Assembly (NCBI RefSeq): GCF_013343215.1
Contig: NZ_CP039143.1
Coordinates: forward strand, 2,728,001 to 2,792,000
Source of the DNA: Acinetobacter sp. 10FS3-1
Lineage (GTDB): Bacteria; Pseudomonadota; Gammaproteobacteria; Pseudomonadales; Moraxellaceae
Direction of reading: 5' to 3'
Length of the DNA: 64,000 bases
In this document: piece by piece, positions 44,630 to 53,021 of the stretch
Layout of the letters: every line of letters begins with the position of its first letter
How positions within the stretch are numbered: position 1 is the first letter of the stretch
Position numbers and translations under genes: made by a program
The notes under the pieces: generated by a model
The model's database searches: none
Seen by the model: the letters and a program-made list of their open reading frames with translations, nothing else
Told to the model about the DNA's origin: nothing

Positions 44630-45393
44630 GCTCCGATCCTCTGATCCAACTTTCGAATATTTGGGTCAATATTGATGAGCGCGACATTTTAAAAGCCGTA
44701 GACTTTTCTTTACAAGAGAGAGAAATTGTCACGCTGATTGGTCCGAATGGTGCAGGTAAATCTACCTTAATTAAAGTCATGCTCGGAATTGTAAAACCAC
44801 AATCCGGTAAGGTACTGAGCAGCCGGAGCTTAAAATTTGCCTATGTACCACAAAAATTCAATCCATCGCACAGTCTGCCTTTACGTGTCAAAGATTTACT
44901 GGCTCTAGAAAAATGTCCAGCCAAAGTTAAAGCAGAAATTATTCGTGATACAGGCATCAGCAAGCTGGAAAATTCCAAGGTGCAGCAATTGTCAGGTGGG
45001 GAACGGCAACGTGTATTACTGGCACGCGCCCTGCTGCGCCAACCGGATATTCTGGTTTTAGATGAACCGATGCAAGGTTTGGACATTCAGTCTGAAGCAG
45101 AACTGTATGACTATGTACGCAGTCTGCCAGAAAAATATGGCTGTGCCATTTTGATGGTGTCGCATGACTTACAATGGGTGATGCAAGGGACCACGCGTGT
45201 CGTCTGTTTAAATAAACATATTTGCTGTAGCGGCTCTCCAGACACGGTACAGCAGCACCCTGAATACCAGGCCATTTTTGGTAGTAACCGGGTATTCTAT
45301 CAACACCATCACGAGCACTGCGCGCATGGTGATTCGGCCATCCCCTGCCAACAGGACCCTCGTCCACATATTCACCCCGAGCCGGAAGCTTAA
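44626..45393 (+). CDS. znuC: Zinc ABC transporter ATP-binding protein
   Basis: A 255-residue ABC ATPase. It has Walker A GPNGAGKST (about residues 36-44), the signature LSGGERQRVLLARALL, Walker B ILVLDEPMQGLD and the H-loop MVSHDLQWV. A His-rich C-terminus (QHHHEHCAHG, then HIHPEPEA) could bind zinc. The ATG at 44626 overlaps the zur stop; the GTG at 44611 is unlikely. It is followed three bases later by znuB. Confidence 0.95.
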   Translation: MSSDPLIQLSNIWVNIDERDILKAVDFSLQEREIVTLIGPNGAGKSTLIKVMLGIVKPQSGKVLSSRSLKFAYVPQKFNPSHSLPLRVKDLLALEKCPAKVKAEIIRDTGISKLENSKVQQLSGGERQRVLLARALLRQPDILVLDEPMQGLDIQSEAELYDYVRSLPEKYGCAILMVSHDLQWVMQGTTRVVCLNKHICCSGSPDTVQQHPEYQAIFGSNRVFYQHHHEHCAHGDSAIPCQQDPRPHIHPEPEA

Positions 45394-45396
45394 ACC

Positions 45397-46197
45397 ATGA
45401 TGGACTGGCTAGACCTCCTTTTACCTGCCTGGATCATGGGAACGCTCCTCGTGTTCCTCACAGCCCCACTTGGCTGCCTGATGTTGTGGCGCCGTATGTC
45501 CTTTTTCGCTGATACCATGGCACATGGGACTTTGCTCGGTGTGGCGATCGCGGGGGCCTTAAGCTTACCGCTCTGGATCGGTGTAACCTTTCTGGCTTTA
45601 CTGCTGGTGGCTATTCTCTGGATATTGCATGACCCACGCCTGCCGAATGATGCTTTGCTGGCCCTGTGTTCGGCGACTTTGCTCTGTTCAGGTCTGCTGT
45701 TTATCCAGCATTTACCCAGTTTAAGACCGGAACTACTCAGCTATTTATTTGGTGATCTACTTACCATTTCATGGGCTGATTTACCGACCTTTGCAGCGGT
45801 CATTATTCTGGCCCTGGCGGTGCTCTATAAAAACTGGCAGGCACAGATCCAGATCGCGATTGATCCGGATATGGCAGTCAGTGAAGGGGTGAATGCCAAA
45901 TGGCAGCGCCTGATCTTTATGCTGCTCTTGGCTTTATTTACCGTACTCGCGCTGCGTGCAGTAGGCTCCTTACTGATGGGTGCATTGCTGGTCATTCCAG
46001 CCTTAACTGCCCGACTGTTAGCTCATTCTCCCAAACAGATGGTGATCTGGGCTTTTGTGATTGCACAGATTGGCGTGACGGTTGGGCTGTGGTCAAGTGC
46101 CGGCTTAAATACTTCGACCGGCTTAACCATTGTCCTGACCATGGCCATGTTATTTGCCCTTATATTTACCCTACAAAAAGTTAGAAAATCAAACTAG
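45397..46197 (+). CDS. znuB: Zinc ABC transporter permease
   Basis: A 266-residue ABC-3 family permease with about eight membrane helices. It has the family features GCLMLWRRMSFFADTMAHGTLLGVAIA near residue 30 and RAVGSLLMGALLVIPALTARLL near 185. It completes the ZnuABC importer in the inner membrane. It starts three bases after znuC and ends seven bases before DUF523. Confidence 0.95.
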   Translation: MMDWLDLLLPAWIMGTLLVFLTAPLGCLMLWRRMSFFADTMAHGTLLGVAIAGALSLPLWIGVTFLALLLVAILWILHDPRLPNDALLALCSATLLCSGLLFIQHLPSLRPELLSYLFGDLLTISWADLPTFAAVIILALAVLYKNWQAQIQIAIDPDMAVSEGVNAKWQRLIFMLLLALFTVLALRAVGSLLMGALLVIPALTARLLAHSPKQMVIWAFVIAQIGVTVGLWSSAGLNTSTGLTIVLTMAMLFALIFTLQKVRKSN

Positions 46198-46203
46198 GCT
46201 GCC

Positions 46204-46683
46204 ATGACGAAGCGTTACTTTATCAGTGCCTGTCTGCTTGGCCAGAAAGTTCGTTATGATGGACAAGACTGTCTAATCAAAGAAATCGTTGAGCAGCTCC
46301 TTGCTCAGCAATATGTCAGCTTATGCCCAGAAGTTCATGGCGGCTTGGCCATTCCACGCCCGCCCGCTGAAATTCAACAGGGTTCTGGACTGGATGTACT
46401 TCATCAGCAGGCATCGGTCTTGGATAGAGAGGGAGAAGATGTATCACAGGCCTTTATACAGGGTGCTTATGCGGCCTTAAAAGTTGCGCAGGATTTTCAG
46501 GTTACAGACGCGATTTTAAAAGCCAACAGCCCTTCATGTGGTAGCCATCTGATTTATGATGGTTCGTTTACGGGAAATAAAATTCAGGGAGATGGGGTTA
46601 CCGCAGCCTTATTTAAGCAGCATGGTATAAAGGTCATCACAGAGGAAGAGTTTCTAGCAAATTTATCCAGTTTGAATTCTTGA
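46204..46683 (+). CDS. DUF523 domain-containing protein
   Basis: A 159-residue protein with the DUF523 pattern: ISACLLGQKVRYDG at the start, CPEVHGGLAIPRPPAEI (residues about 41-57), AILKANSPSCGSHLIYDGSF, and GDGVTAALFKQHGIKVITEEE at the end. The conserved Cys residues suggest metal or redox chemistry, but the role is unknown. It lies seven bases after znuB and is probably co-expressed with zinc uptake. Confidence 0.85.
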   Translation: MTKRYFISACLLGQKVRYDGQDCLIKEIVEQLLAQQYVSLCPEVHGGLAIPRPPAEIQQGSGLDVLHQQASVLDREGEDVSQAFIQGAYAALKVAQDFQVTDAILKANSPSCGSHLIYDGSFTGNKIQGDGVTAALFKQHGIKVITEEEFLANLSSLNS

Positions 46684-46744
46684 ATTTTTTGATCGCTGTC
46701 CGAGAAGCCCTATACTCAGCCATTCTAAAAACAACAGCTTATTG

Positions 46745-47257
46745 ATGAATATCCAGACCATTGATCTTTTGACACGCTACCATATTTAGGCGACTCAACG
46801 TCTGACGGCAGCACTTGAACCTCTCTCTGATGAGGACTTCTGTAAGGACTGCGGTCTATTTTTTCAAAGCATTTCCGGTACTTTCAATCATTTATTGCTG
46901 GCTGACCACTTATGGTTTTCCCGTTTCTATCACGGGTTTTCACCGATACTACCTTTAAATCATATTCTTGAACCAGATCGTACGGCCTTGCTCAAACGAC
47001 TCAATCAAAGCTGTCTGCAATGGCAAAGCTTAGGCACTGCTTTAAATCAAGACCTTTTAAATAGCTTAATCAGCTATCGAAGCTCGCGTGGCCAAGCTCT
47101 GCAACTTCCTTATGCTGCCACATTAATACACGTTTTTAATCATGCCACCCATCACCGTGGGCAAATCACTGCTGCCCTCATAATGCTAGACTACGCCTCG
47201 CCTGAACTGGACATGATATATATGCTTCTAGATAAGCAAAACTCCTCAACTCATTGA
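46745..47257 (+). pseudogene. DinB-family (DUF664-like) protein gene interrupted by an amber codon
   Basis: Reading from the ATG at 46745 gives MNIQTIDLLTRYHI, then TAG at codon 15 (46787-46789), then ATQRLTAALEPLSDEDFC and on without further stops to 47257. Relatives usually have Trp after YHI (W-A-T-QRL), so TGG to TAG is the likely change. The rest encodes a four-helix DinB fold with putative metal ligands (His in TFNHLLLADHLW and HATHHRGQ). These proteins often act as metal-dependent thiol transferases. A shorter product could start inside (46895), but it would lack the first helix and first metal His. Its 3' end overlaps the convergent LysE gene by seven bases. Confidence 0.75.
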
Positions 47258-47871
47258 TGTACCAGACTTAATAAAAATGCCGCGCCCGCAAATAAGACCG
47301 CAAAACTCCGATTCATCACCTTTTGCTGTTTCGCTGAACTAAGTAAGCGTAAAACTTTGGCAGCAAGTCCGGTATAACCGGCCATCACAATCAGATCAAT
47401 GATAATCATGGTTGCGGCCATAATTACATACTGAATCCATTGCGGTTTGGACAGATCCAGAAACTGCGGCAATACAGCCAGCAAAAATACAATCGCTTTG
47501 GGATTACTCAGATTGACCAAGAAACCGTTTAACAGCAATTTTCCGGCTGATTTACGGGCCAGTTCATGCTGAATCTGGATAGATTGCACTGGTGCTTTCC
47601 ATTGTAAAAAAGCCAGATAAAGTAAATAGATAACTCCAAACCATTTCACCAGCAAAAATGCCCAAGGTGTTGTGGCAAAAAGCACTCCTGCCCCGGCTGC
47701 TACAATTGCAATTTGTACCAGCAAGGCCAGCTGTAGGCCCAGCGCATTCCAGTATCCCTGACGAAAGCCATAATTCAAGCCACTCGACATGGACGCAATT
47801 GCACCCGCACCCGGTGAAATACTAATCACCCAGCAGGCCAACATATAGGCAAACCAAACTTGATAGGACAT
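47251..47871 (-). CDS. LysE/RhtB family amino-acid exporter
   Basis: A 206-residue six-helix membrane protein. The N-terminal SISPGAGAIASMSSGLNYGFRQGYWNALGL is the RhtB/LysE signature region, and LLNGFLVNLSNPKAIVFLLAVLPQFL near residue 115 is the second. Such proteins export amino acids (Lys, Thr, homoserine); the substrate here is not determinable. It is convergent with the DinB pseudogene. Confidence 0.87.
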   Translation of the reverse strand: MSYQVWFAYMLACWVISISPGAGAIASMSSGLNYGFRQGYWNALGLQLALLVQIAIVAAGAGVLFATTPWAFLLVKWFGVIYLLYLAFLQWKAPVQSIQIQHELARKSAGKLLLNGFLVNLSNPKAIVFLLAVLPQFLDLSKPQWIQYVIMAATMIIIDLIVMAGYTGLAAKVLRLLSSAKQQKVMNRSFAVLFAGAAFLLSLVHQ

Positions 47872-48028
47872 GACATAGCTCAGTAGCAGTTTTGCCGAGT
47901 ATTATATGACTTTTCCAATATCTTCAGGTCAAAATCCTGGTGAAATTCAAGTCGAATACTATTCACTCTGTAGCGATTCAGGCACAATAGTTTGATTGAA
48001 AAACAGAAATTTATTACAGGATTCATGA

Positions 48029-48949
48029 ATGTCTGCCCAATCTGTAATTTTGCCATTACCCTCAGATCATGCTCGTTTTATTGTGCTACGTCTGCAAGAT
48101 TTAAGCCTTGAAGAACTTAAACAACAATTAGAACTGTTATTTAGTACCCGTGACCGTTTGATTACCCAGCATCCTCAAGCACAAATTAAAACCGCAGTCG
48201 CTTTTGGCCCTGAGCTTTGGTCACGACTTTATTCACAAAGCCCTGCCGGCTTTCAACAGCTTGAGCCGATTCAGGGTTCATTTGACATGCCAGTCGTACC
48301 TGCAGATGTTCTGATTCATATCGCCAGTGCACGCGCAGATATCTGTTTCGCTTTAAGCCAGGCTTTTTTTGAAGGCATCCGTGACAAAGTTCATGTTCTG
48401 GATGAGCGTGTCTGCTTCCGTTATTTTGATGGCCGTGATATTACCGGTTTTATTGATGGGACAGAGAACCCGCAATTTCCTGATGACCGTGCTGAGGTCG
48501 CTTTACTCGGTGAAGATGCAGGCATTTTCCAGGACGGTTCATTCATTTTCGCACAGCGTTATGCACATGATCTGGAAAAATGGAAAAAGTTAAAAGTTGA
48601 TGCCCAAGAACAAGTGATGGGTCGTAGTAAACTGGAATCCATCGAACTGGAGGATGAGGTAAAACCTGAAAATGCGCACGTTGCACGTACTGTAGTGGAA
48701 GATGAGGAAGGTGAGGAAATGGAAATTCTGCGTCATTCTCTACCTTATGGTGATGGCCGTGGTGACCAAGGTCTATTCTTTATTGCCTATACCAAAGACT
48801 TAACCATTATTGATGCCATGTTAGAGCGCATGTTCGGTACCTCTGGCGATGGAATCCATGACCGCTTGCTACATTTTGTAACTCCAATGGATGGCGCCTA
48901 TTACTTTGCACCGAGTGAGGAGTTGCTGGAAGAGGTGTTGGAAGGGTAA
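48029..48949 (+). CDS. Dye-decolorizing peroxidase (DyP), YfeX-like
   Basis: A 306-residue heme peroxidase. The DyP GxxDG motif appears as GFIDGTENP (residues about 145-153, catalytic Asp). The proximal heme His is in NAHVARTVV near residue 213, and the catalytic Arg in RHSLPYGDG near residue 236. The C-terminal LLHFVTPMDGAYYFAPS is conserved. DyPs oxidise porphyrinogens and phenolic compounds with H2O2. No Tat or Sec signal, so cytoplasmic (class P/B type). The next gene is convergent, across a 320-base gap holding the sRNA-like structure. Confidence 0.9.
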   Translation: MSAQSVILPLPSDHARFIVLRLQDLSLEELKQQLELLFSTRDRLITQHPQAQIKTAVAFGPELWSRLYSQSPAGFQQLEPIQGSFDMPVVPADVLIHIASARADICFALSQAFFEGIRDKVHVLDERVCFRYFDGRDITGFIDGTENPQFPDDRAEVALLGEDAGIFQDGSFIFAQRYAHDLEKWKKLKVDAQEQVMGRSKLESIELEDEVKPENAHVARTVVEDEEGEEMEILRHSLPYGDGRGDQGLFFIAYTKDLTIIDAMLERMFGTSGDGIHDRLLHFVTPMDGAYYFAPSEELLEEVLEG

Positions 48950-49269
48950 GAATAAAAAAGCCGGCGTAGGTCTGATTTTTATAAATATTTGAATTAATTA
49001 AATAACCTGAATCGCAGATAAGAAATTCACTTAAAAAAAAGGTGGCTGAAAACCATTAGGGAGTTACCACACCACCTACGCCTTCAGCCACCATGTTCCA
49101 TTTCACATATTTCTTCTGCATCATTGATGATTTTTTCAGAAATTTGAAGCAACCTATTGGAATTTTTTAAAATACAGCAACAAACGTTTGAGAATGGGAT
49201 CTTTTCTTAGCCTCGCTCTTTAGTGAGGCTTTGATGTTTCTAAAGCTTTCATTTTCCTGTACGCATGCC
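48950..49269. other. Spacer between DyP and methyltransferase genes
   Basis: 320 bases. It contains the hairpin at 49033-49092, an inverted repeat copy (GGCGTAGGT at 48963-48971, ACCTACGCC at 49074-49082) and a weak stem (GCCTCGC...GTGAGGC) near 49212-49232. Confidence 0.5.
49033..49092 (-). ncRNA. Candidate small RNA 3' end or independent terminator
   Basis: On the minus strand, GGTGGCTGAA (49092-49083) pairs perfectly with TTCAGCCACC (49050-49041). The loop is 32 nt and T8 follows at once (49040-49033). This is a strong intrinsic terminator, but it lies about 180 bases beyond the methyltransferase stop. The loop holds a structured-looking GGCGTAGGTGG / ACTCCCTAATGG segment. It could be the 3' end of a stand-alone sRNA or a distant terminator. 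Confidence 0.45.
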
Positions 49270-50115
49270 TTAAACTGCTTGTGCAGTCACTTGTACATAC
49301 CGCACCACGCCGTCCTGATAAAGCTTAGCGCAAAGCTTCGCAGTCATCTGAATTTTAAAATCATCCAGCACTTGCGCTTTAATGTTTGGTTTGGATTTGT
49401 TTGAATTTAAAGTTGTTTCAACATAATTCGCAAAGCCTGAAAATACGGCTTCAGTCAGATCTTCAATCTGAATATTTTTAAATTCAAATTGGGTTAGACA
49501 GTCCTGTAGGACCTCTACACTCATTAAGTCGTTTAAATTCACATCAGCAGATTTAAGCAGCAGCTGATATTGACGTTGTTTAAATGGACTTAAATATTCC
49601 CAGTTTTTGGTCAGGACCAGATGATGAAAACCGATTCGTGCATTTGAATTCAAAACATTGCGAAGCTGCGCCAGGAATAACGGCACAGGGCTATGATAGG
49701 CCGCATCCAGACTAAGCACGACATCAAAACGCTGGGGCAATTGCATGTCTTTTAAATGCAGAAAAGATGTCTGATAAATAGCATTTAGCTCGGGAAGATG
49801 CTGTCGAATATTGCTGACATAAGCAGGCTGTAACTCGACACCTGCCAGATACTGGACCTGATACTGCTGTTGCCAATGCAGCAAACTGGCTCCCTGACCA
49901 CAGCCCAAATCAAGTAATTTATCTTTTGAATTTAAATGGACGGCTTGCGCCAGATGGTCAGCCAGATGACGGCAGGCCGTGACATAATCCTGCTCACCTG
50001 CCTGCCAATATCCCAAATTGCTCCAGGGCAACTGTGCCTGATCTCCCAACAATGTTGCCTGAATGGCATATTTATGTTGAGGAATAGCTTGACGCAGTCG
50101 CTGGAGCCATTTCAT
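49270..50115 (-). CDS. Class I SAM-dependent methyltransferase
   Basis: A 281-residue protein with a Rossmann methyltransferase domain. Motif I is KLLDLGCGQGASLLHW near residue 70, then GVELQPAYVSNIRQHLP (the acidic loop) and FDVVLSLDAAYH (motif II). The substrate is unknown. The ATG at 50115 lies one base after the stop of the upstream FAD gene (TAAAATG), so the pair is translationally coupled and likely works in one pathway. The N-terminus (WLQRLRQAIPQHKYAI) and C-terminus add helices beyond the core. Confidence 0.8.
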   Translation of the reverse strand: MKWLQRLRQAIPQHKYAIQATLLGDQAQLPWSNLGYWQAGEQDYVTACRHLADHLAQAVHLNSKDKLLDLGCGQGASLLHWQQQYQVQYLAGVELQPAYVSNIRQHLPELNAIYQTSFLHLKDMQLPQRFDVVLSLDAAYHSPVPLFLAQLRNVLNSNARIGFHHLVLTKNWEYLSPFKQRQYQLLLKSADVNLNDLMSVEVLQDCLTQFEFKNIQIEDLTEAVFSGFANYVETTLNSNKSKPNIKAQVLDDFKIQMTAKLCAKLYQDGVVRYVQVTAQAV

Positions 50116-50116
50116 T

Positions 50117-51424
50117 TTAGTAACCGAGTTGTGGAGCAACCTCTACTTTAGGTTTGAGTCCTTTAAATGGCAACGGCGCACCCAGAATTTCTGCAATTTT
50201 CATTGCCGAAGTTACGGCCGATTCCAAAATCGGCAAGCCGTCGCATGACCAGGAACCACAGAAGAAGACTTTACGGTTCAATTCCAGATGGCGTTGCTGT
50301 AATTCCTGATTTAGGGCGACCGTATTGGCATCTACCACCGCACGGGTCAGCTTCACCGAAGAAATGATTTTTTTCGGATCAATGTCAGTGACTGGACGCC
50401 AGGTCTGAAATACCGGAGACTTACCCACCAGGGTCGGTTCAATGGCATTCAGCCAGATGGTAAACTGCTGACGGGTGAACTTACGGTCCATCATATAGCT
50501 CAGTACAGCCCAGTCTTTACGCTTCGGCGGCATCACGCTGCTATCGCTATGAATTACCAGCTCACCCTGTTCAAACTTAAATTTCTTTAACAGCGCAATG
50601 TCATCTTTGAATTGTGACTGATCGAGAAATTCTTCAATATGCACGGTGGGTGTTGCCACCACCACCCGGTCAAAACTTTTTACCAGACTGGCTGAATTCT
50701 CTACCAGTACCTTGTCATCCTGCTGCTTGATAGACACAATCCGTGCGCCGCTTTCGATTTCAATGCCTTCAATCAGTTTATCGACCAGCGCTGGCGTGCC
50801 GCCCTGTAGACGCAGCAAGGCATCCCCATCGGTCAACTGACGCAGGAAGGTGAGTAAAGGTTTGGCTGGCCATTCTCCGATGGTTTTCGGATTACAGGTA
50901 CAGATGGTATACAGTACCGGCATCACCGCACCATGCCAGAATACTTCCTCGATTTCGTTACGGTTAATAAATTCTGCCAGGCTGATGTCCTGATGATCGG
51001 ATTTAAAAAATTTCGTCAGCGCTGTTTTGAGTTGCAACAGGCCTTTGACCAGTCGCCAGCCATATTGCTGGATCCCTTTACGGTTATTGATAATTGGAAT
51101 ATTGCCAATTCGGCTGCGTGAAGTGGTTAGCCAGGTTTCGGTCCGGTCTTCAAATAACCAGCTACAGGCCATGTAGGTACGTACCGGATAGGTTTTAATG
51201 CCCAGATGAGTGGCCAGGCTCAGCGTATTCTTCCACAGATAAGGATTCATCACACGTAAAGGGGCATCAATCAAGCCACCTTCAAACTCGAGGCTATGGC
51301 TGTCCATGCCGCGACCCTGAAGCGCTTCAAAGATGGTGATATGATGTCCTGCGTCCTGAAGAATTCTGGCTGTAGCCAGTCCGGCCATGCCACTACCAAT
51401 TACTGCGATATCCAAGCTGATCAT
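50117..51424 (-). CDS. FAD-dependent oxidoreductase (amine oxidase/desaturase-like)
   Basis: A 435-residue flavoprotein. The N-terminal Rossmann fold has VIGSGMAGLATARILQDAG (residues about 7-25) and the ribose-binding IFEALQGRGMDSHS. The C-terminal FCGSWSCDGLPILESAVTSAMKIAEILG is the FAD-binding end of the amine-oxidase/phytoene-desaturase superfamily, resembling the flavoprotein beside cyclopropane-synthase gene clusters. The substrate is unknown. It is the first gene of a two-gene operon with the methyltransferase, which may modify or use the same product. Confidence 0.8.
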   Translation of the reverse strand: MISLDIAVIGSGMAGLATARILQDAGHHITIFEALQGRGMDSHSLEFEGGLIDAPLRVMNPYLWKNTLSLATHLGIKTYPVRTYMACSWLFEDRTETWLTTSRSRIGNIPIINNRKGIQQYGWRLVKGLLQLKTALTKFFKSDHQDISLAEFINRNEIEEVFWHGAVMPVLYTICTCNPKTIGEWPAKPLLTFLRQLTDGDALLRLQGGTPALVDKLIEGIEIESGARIVSIKQQDDKVLVENSASLVKSFDRVVVATPTVHIEEFLDQSQFKDDIALLKKFKFEQGELVIHSDSSVMPPKRKDWAVLSYMMDRKFTRQQFTIWLNAIEPTLVGKSPVFQTWRPVTDIDPKKIISSVKLTRAVVDANTVALNQELQQRHLELNRKVFFCGSWSCDGLPILESAVTSAMKIAEILGAPLPFKGLKPKVEVAPQLGY

Positions 51425-51790
51425 CCGTCATTGAAAAACTGAAAGAAATTATGAACCATGCACCCGGCAAACAGGTTATTAAAATCTTCCAGAATATTTT
51501 TTTTTCGTAAACCTCTATTAACAGAAATTTCCATGATTTTTTATCCCGCTCAGCACCTTGGAATAATTTTTAAAATACGACTGGTTATCTTTATTTTTAA
51601 TTTAGTTATAAGAAAAAAATATTTAAAAACATATGTTTTTTTTAACCATTATTTTAACAACCGGTTTACAAAAAATCCGCTAAGTGTATAATGTAGCCAT
51701 TATAAAACTATAAATTCATCCAGAAGTATCAAGATGGATTTATAAGAAAATCACTCAAAACAATAAAAACTACAGCGCATAAAAAGATCA
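51425..51790. other. Spacer upstream of the FAD gene
   Basis: Very AT-rich (runs of T and A near 51550-51640). No gene, repeat or RNA recognised; probably promoter sequence for the FAD operon. Confidence 0.4.
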
Positions 51791-51814
51791 AAGCCTCTGC
51801 AAAAGCAGAGGCTT
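51791..51814 (-). terminator. Terminator of the pirin gene
   Basis: A 10-bp perfect stem (AAGCCTCTGC / GCAGAGGCTT) with a 4-nt loop, 26 bases past the pirin stop. Confidence 0.8.
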
Positions 51815-51839
51815 CTTTGTTTTCTGGACTGAAATATCT

Positions 51840-52715
51840 TTAGCTCTTCACGGGAATTTTACCAAAGCGGCCCTGATTGAAATCTTCAAAGGCTTGAATA
51901 ATTTCAGCTTTATTATTCATTACAAATGGACCATGCCCCTGGATTGGCTCATTGAGCGGTTCACCACTGAGCAGCACAAACTGGCTGTCCTGATAGGCCT
52001 GTAACTGAATCACAGAATCACTGTCACGGGCAAACATAACAATGGAACTGTCCAGCACTTTTTGCGCGCCATTCACCACCAACTCCCCCTTTAACAACAC
52101 CAGTAGAGTGGTATGGTGTGCGGGTACATCGAGGAAGGTTTCATATTCTGCTTTTAGCTCTCCGTCCCATACATTGATCGGGCTGAAAGTTTGCGCAGGA
52201 CCATGATGTCCTCCATATTCCCCTGCAATCACCCGGATATGCCCGGCCTCATGGTCCATTTCAATGCGTGGAATCTCTGCTTGGGTGATCGCCTGATAAG
52301 CCGGCGCAGTCATCTTGTCCTTGGCTGGCAAGTTCACCCAAAGCTGTACCATTTCAAACAGGCCACCCTGCCGGGCAAAGTCTGGAGAATGGAATTCCTC
52401 ATGAATCACACCAGCACCTGCAGTCATCCATTGCACATCGCCTGCCTGAATCGTGCCGCCACCACCACTGGAGTCCTGATGTGTGACCTCACCCTGATAA
52501 GCGAGGGTCACCGTTTCAAAGCCACGATGTGGATGTGAACCTACACCGCGCTGTACCGTCGCGGGATCAAAATGGTAAGGCGCAGCATAGTCCAGCAATA
52601 AAAATGGGCTGATGGCCTGACCTAAGCGGTCATAAGAAAACAGGTTTTTGACTGGAAAGCCGTCACCTACCCAGTGCATGTGCTGGTTACGGTACACACC
52701 GATCACTTTTTTCAT
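51840..52715 (-). CDS. Pirin family protein
   Basis: A 291-residue bicupin. The N-terminal cupin metal motif is GSHPHRGFETVTLAYQGEVTHQDS (His, His, Glu pattern) near residue 58, followed by IQAGDVQWMTAGAGVIHEEF (His-Glu) and a second C-terminal cupin. Pirins bind iron and often have quercetinase activity or act as regulators. The ATG at 52715 (MKKVIGVYRN) follows AGGAGTG by seven bases and is preferred to the longer frame. It is divergent from a YcaC-like gene and near a LysR regulator. Confidence 0.88.
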   Translation of the reverse strand: MKKVIGVYRNQHMHWVGDGFPVKNLFSYDRLGQAISPFLLLDYAAPYHFDPATVQRGVGSHPHRGFETVTLAYQGEVTHQDSSGGGGTIQAGDVQWMTAGAGVIHEEFHSPDFARQGGLFEMVQLWVNLPAKDKMTAPAYQAITQAEIPRIEMDHEAGHIRVIAGEYGGHHGPAQTFSPINVWDGELKAEYETFLDVPAHHTTLLVLLKGELVVNGAQKVLDSSIVMFARDSDSVIQLQAYQDSQFVLLSGEPLNEPIQGHGPFVMNNKAEIIQAFEDFNQGRFGKIPVKS

Positions 52716-52749
52716 CTTTTCACTCCTATATAGACGATAGGATAAACAT

Positions 52750-52892
52750 ATGCTTATTTTAAGCATTCGCCTGCGCCCAAGATAGAGTGAGATTAATATT
52801 CAGTATTCCAAATATAGGACAGTGATATCTTTAAATAGCTAAAAAACTTTCTATAAGTCTTTAAAAACAATAGAAATTAGGCTTTGTCCTAT
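52750..52892. promoter_or_regulatory. Divergent promoter region pirin / YcaC-like gene with inverted repeats
   Basis: ATGCTTA-TTT-TAAGCAT at 52750-52766 is a perfect 17-bp dyad, 35 bases upstream of the pirin start. A second pair, ATAGGACA (52814-52821) and TGTCCTAT (52885-52892), lies 63 bases apart. These are candidate sites for the nearby LysR-type protein. The whole spacer runs 52716-53021, 306 bases. Confidence 0.4.
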
Positions 52893-53021
52893 TTTAAGAT
52901 TAAGCTTCCTGTAACCTGGGCTTATTTTGTCTCATTTTCATGACTATTATGGAGTTCAGGGACGTCGGCAATACATAGCTCAAGCCGGTGTCTCCAATAC
53001 TGAATAACGAGGAGTATAAAA

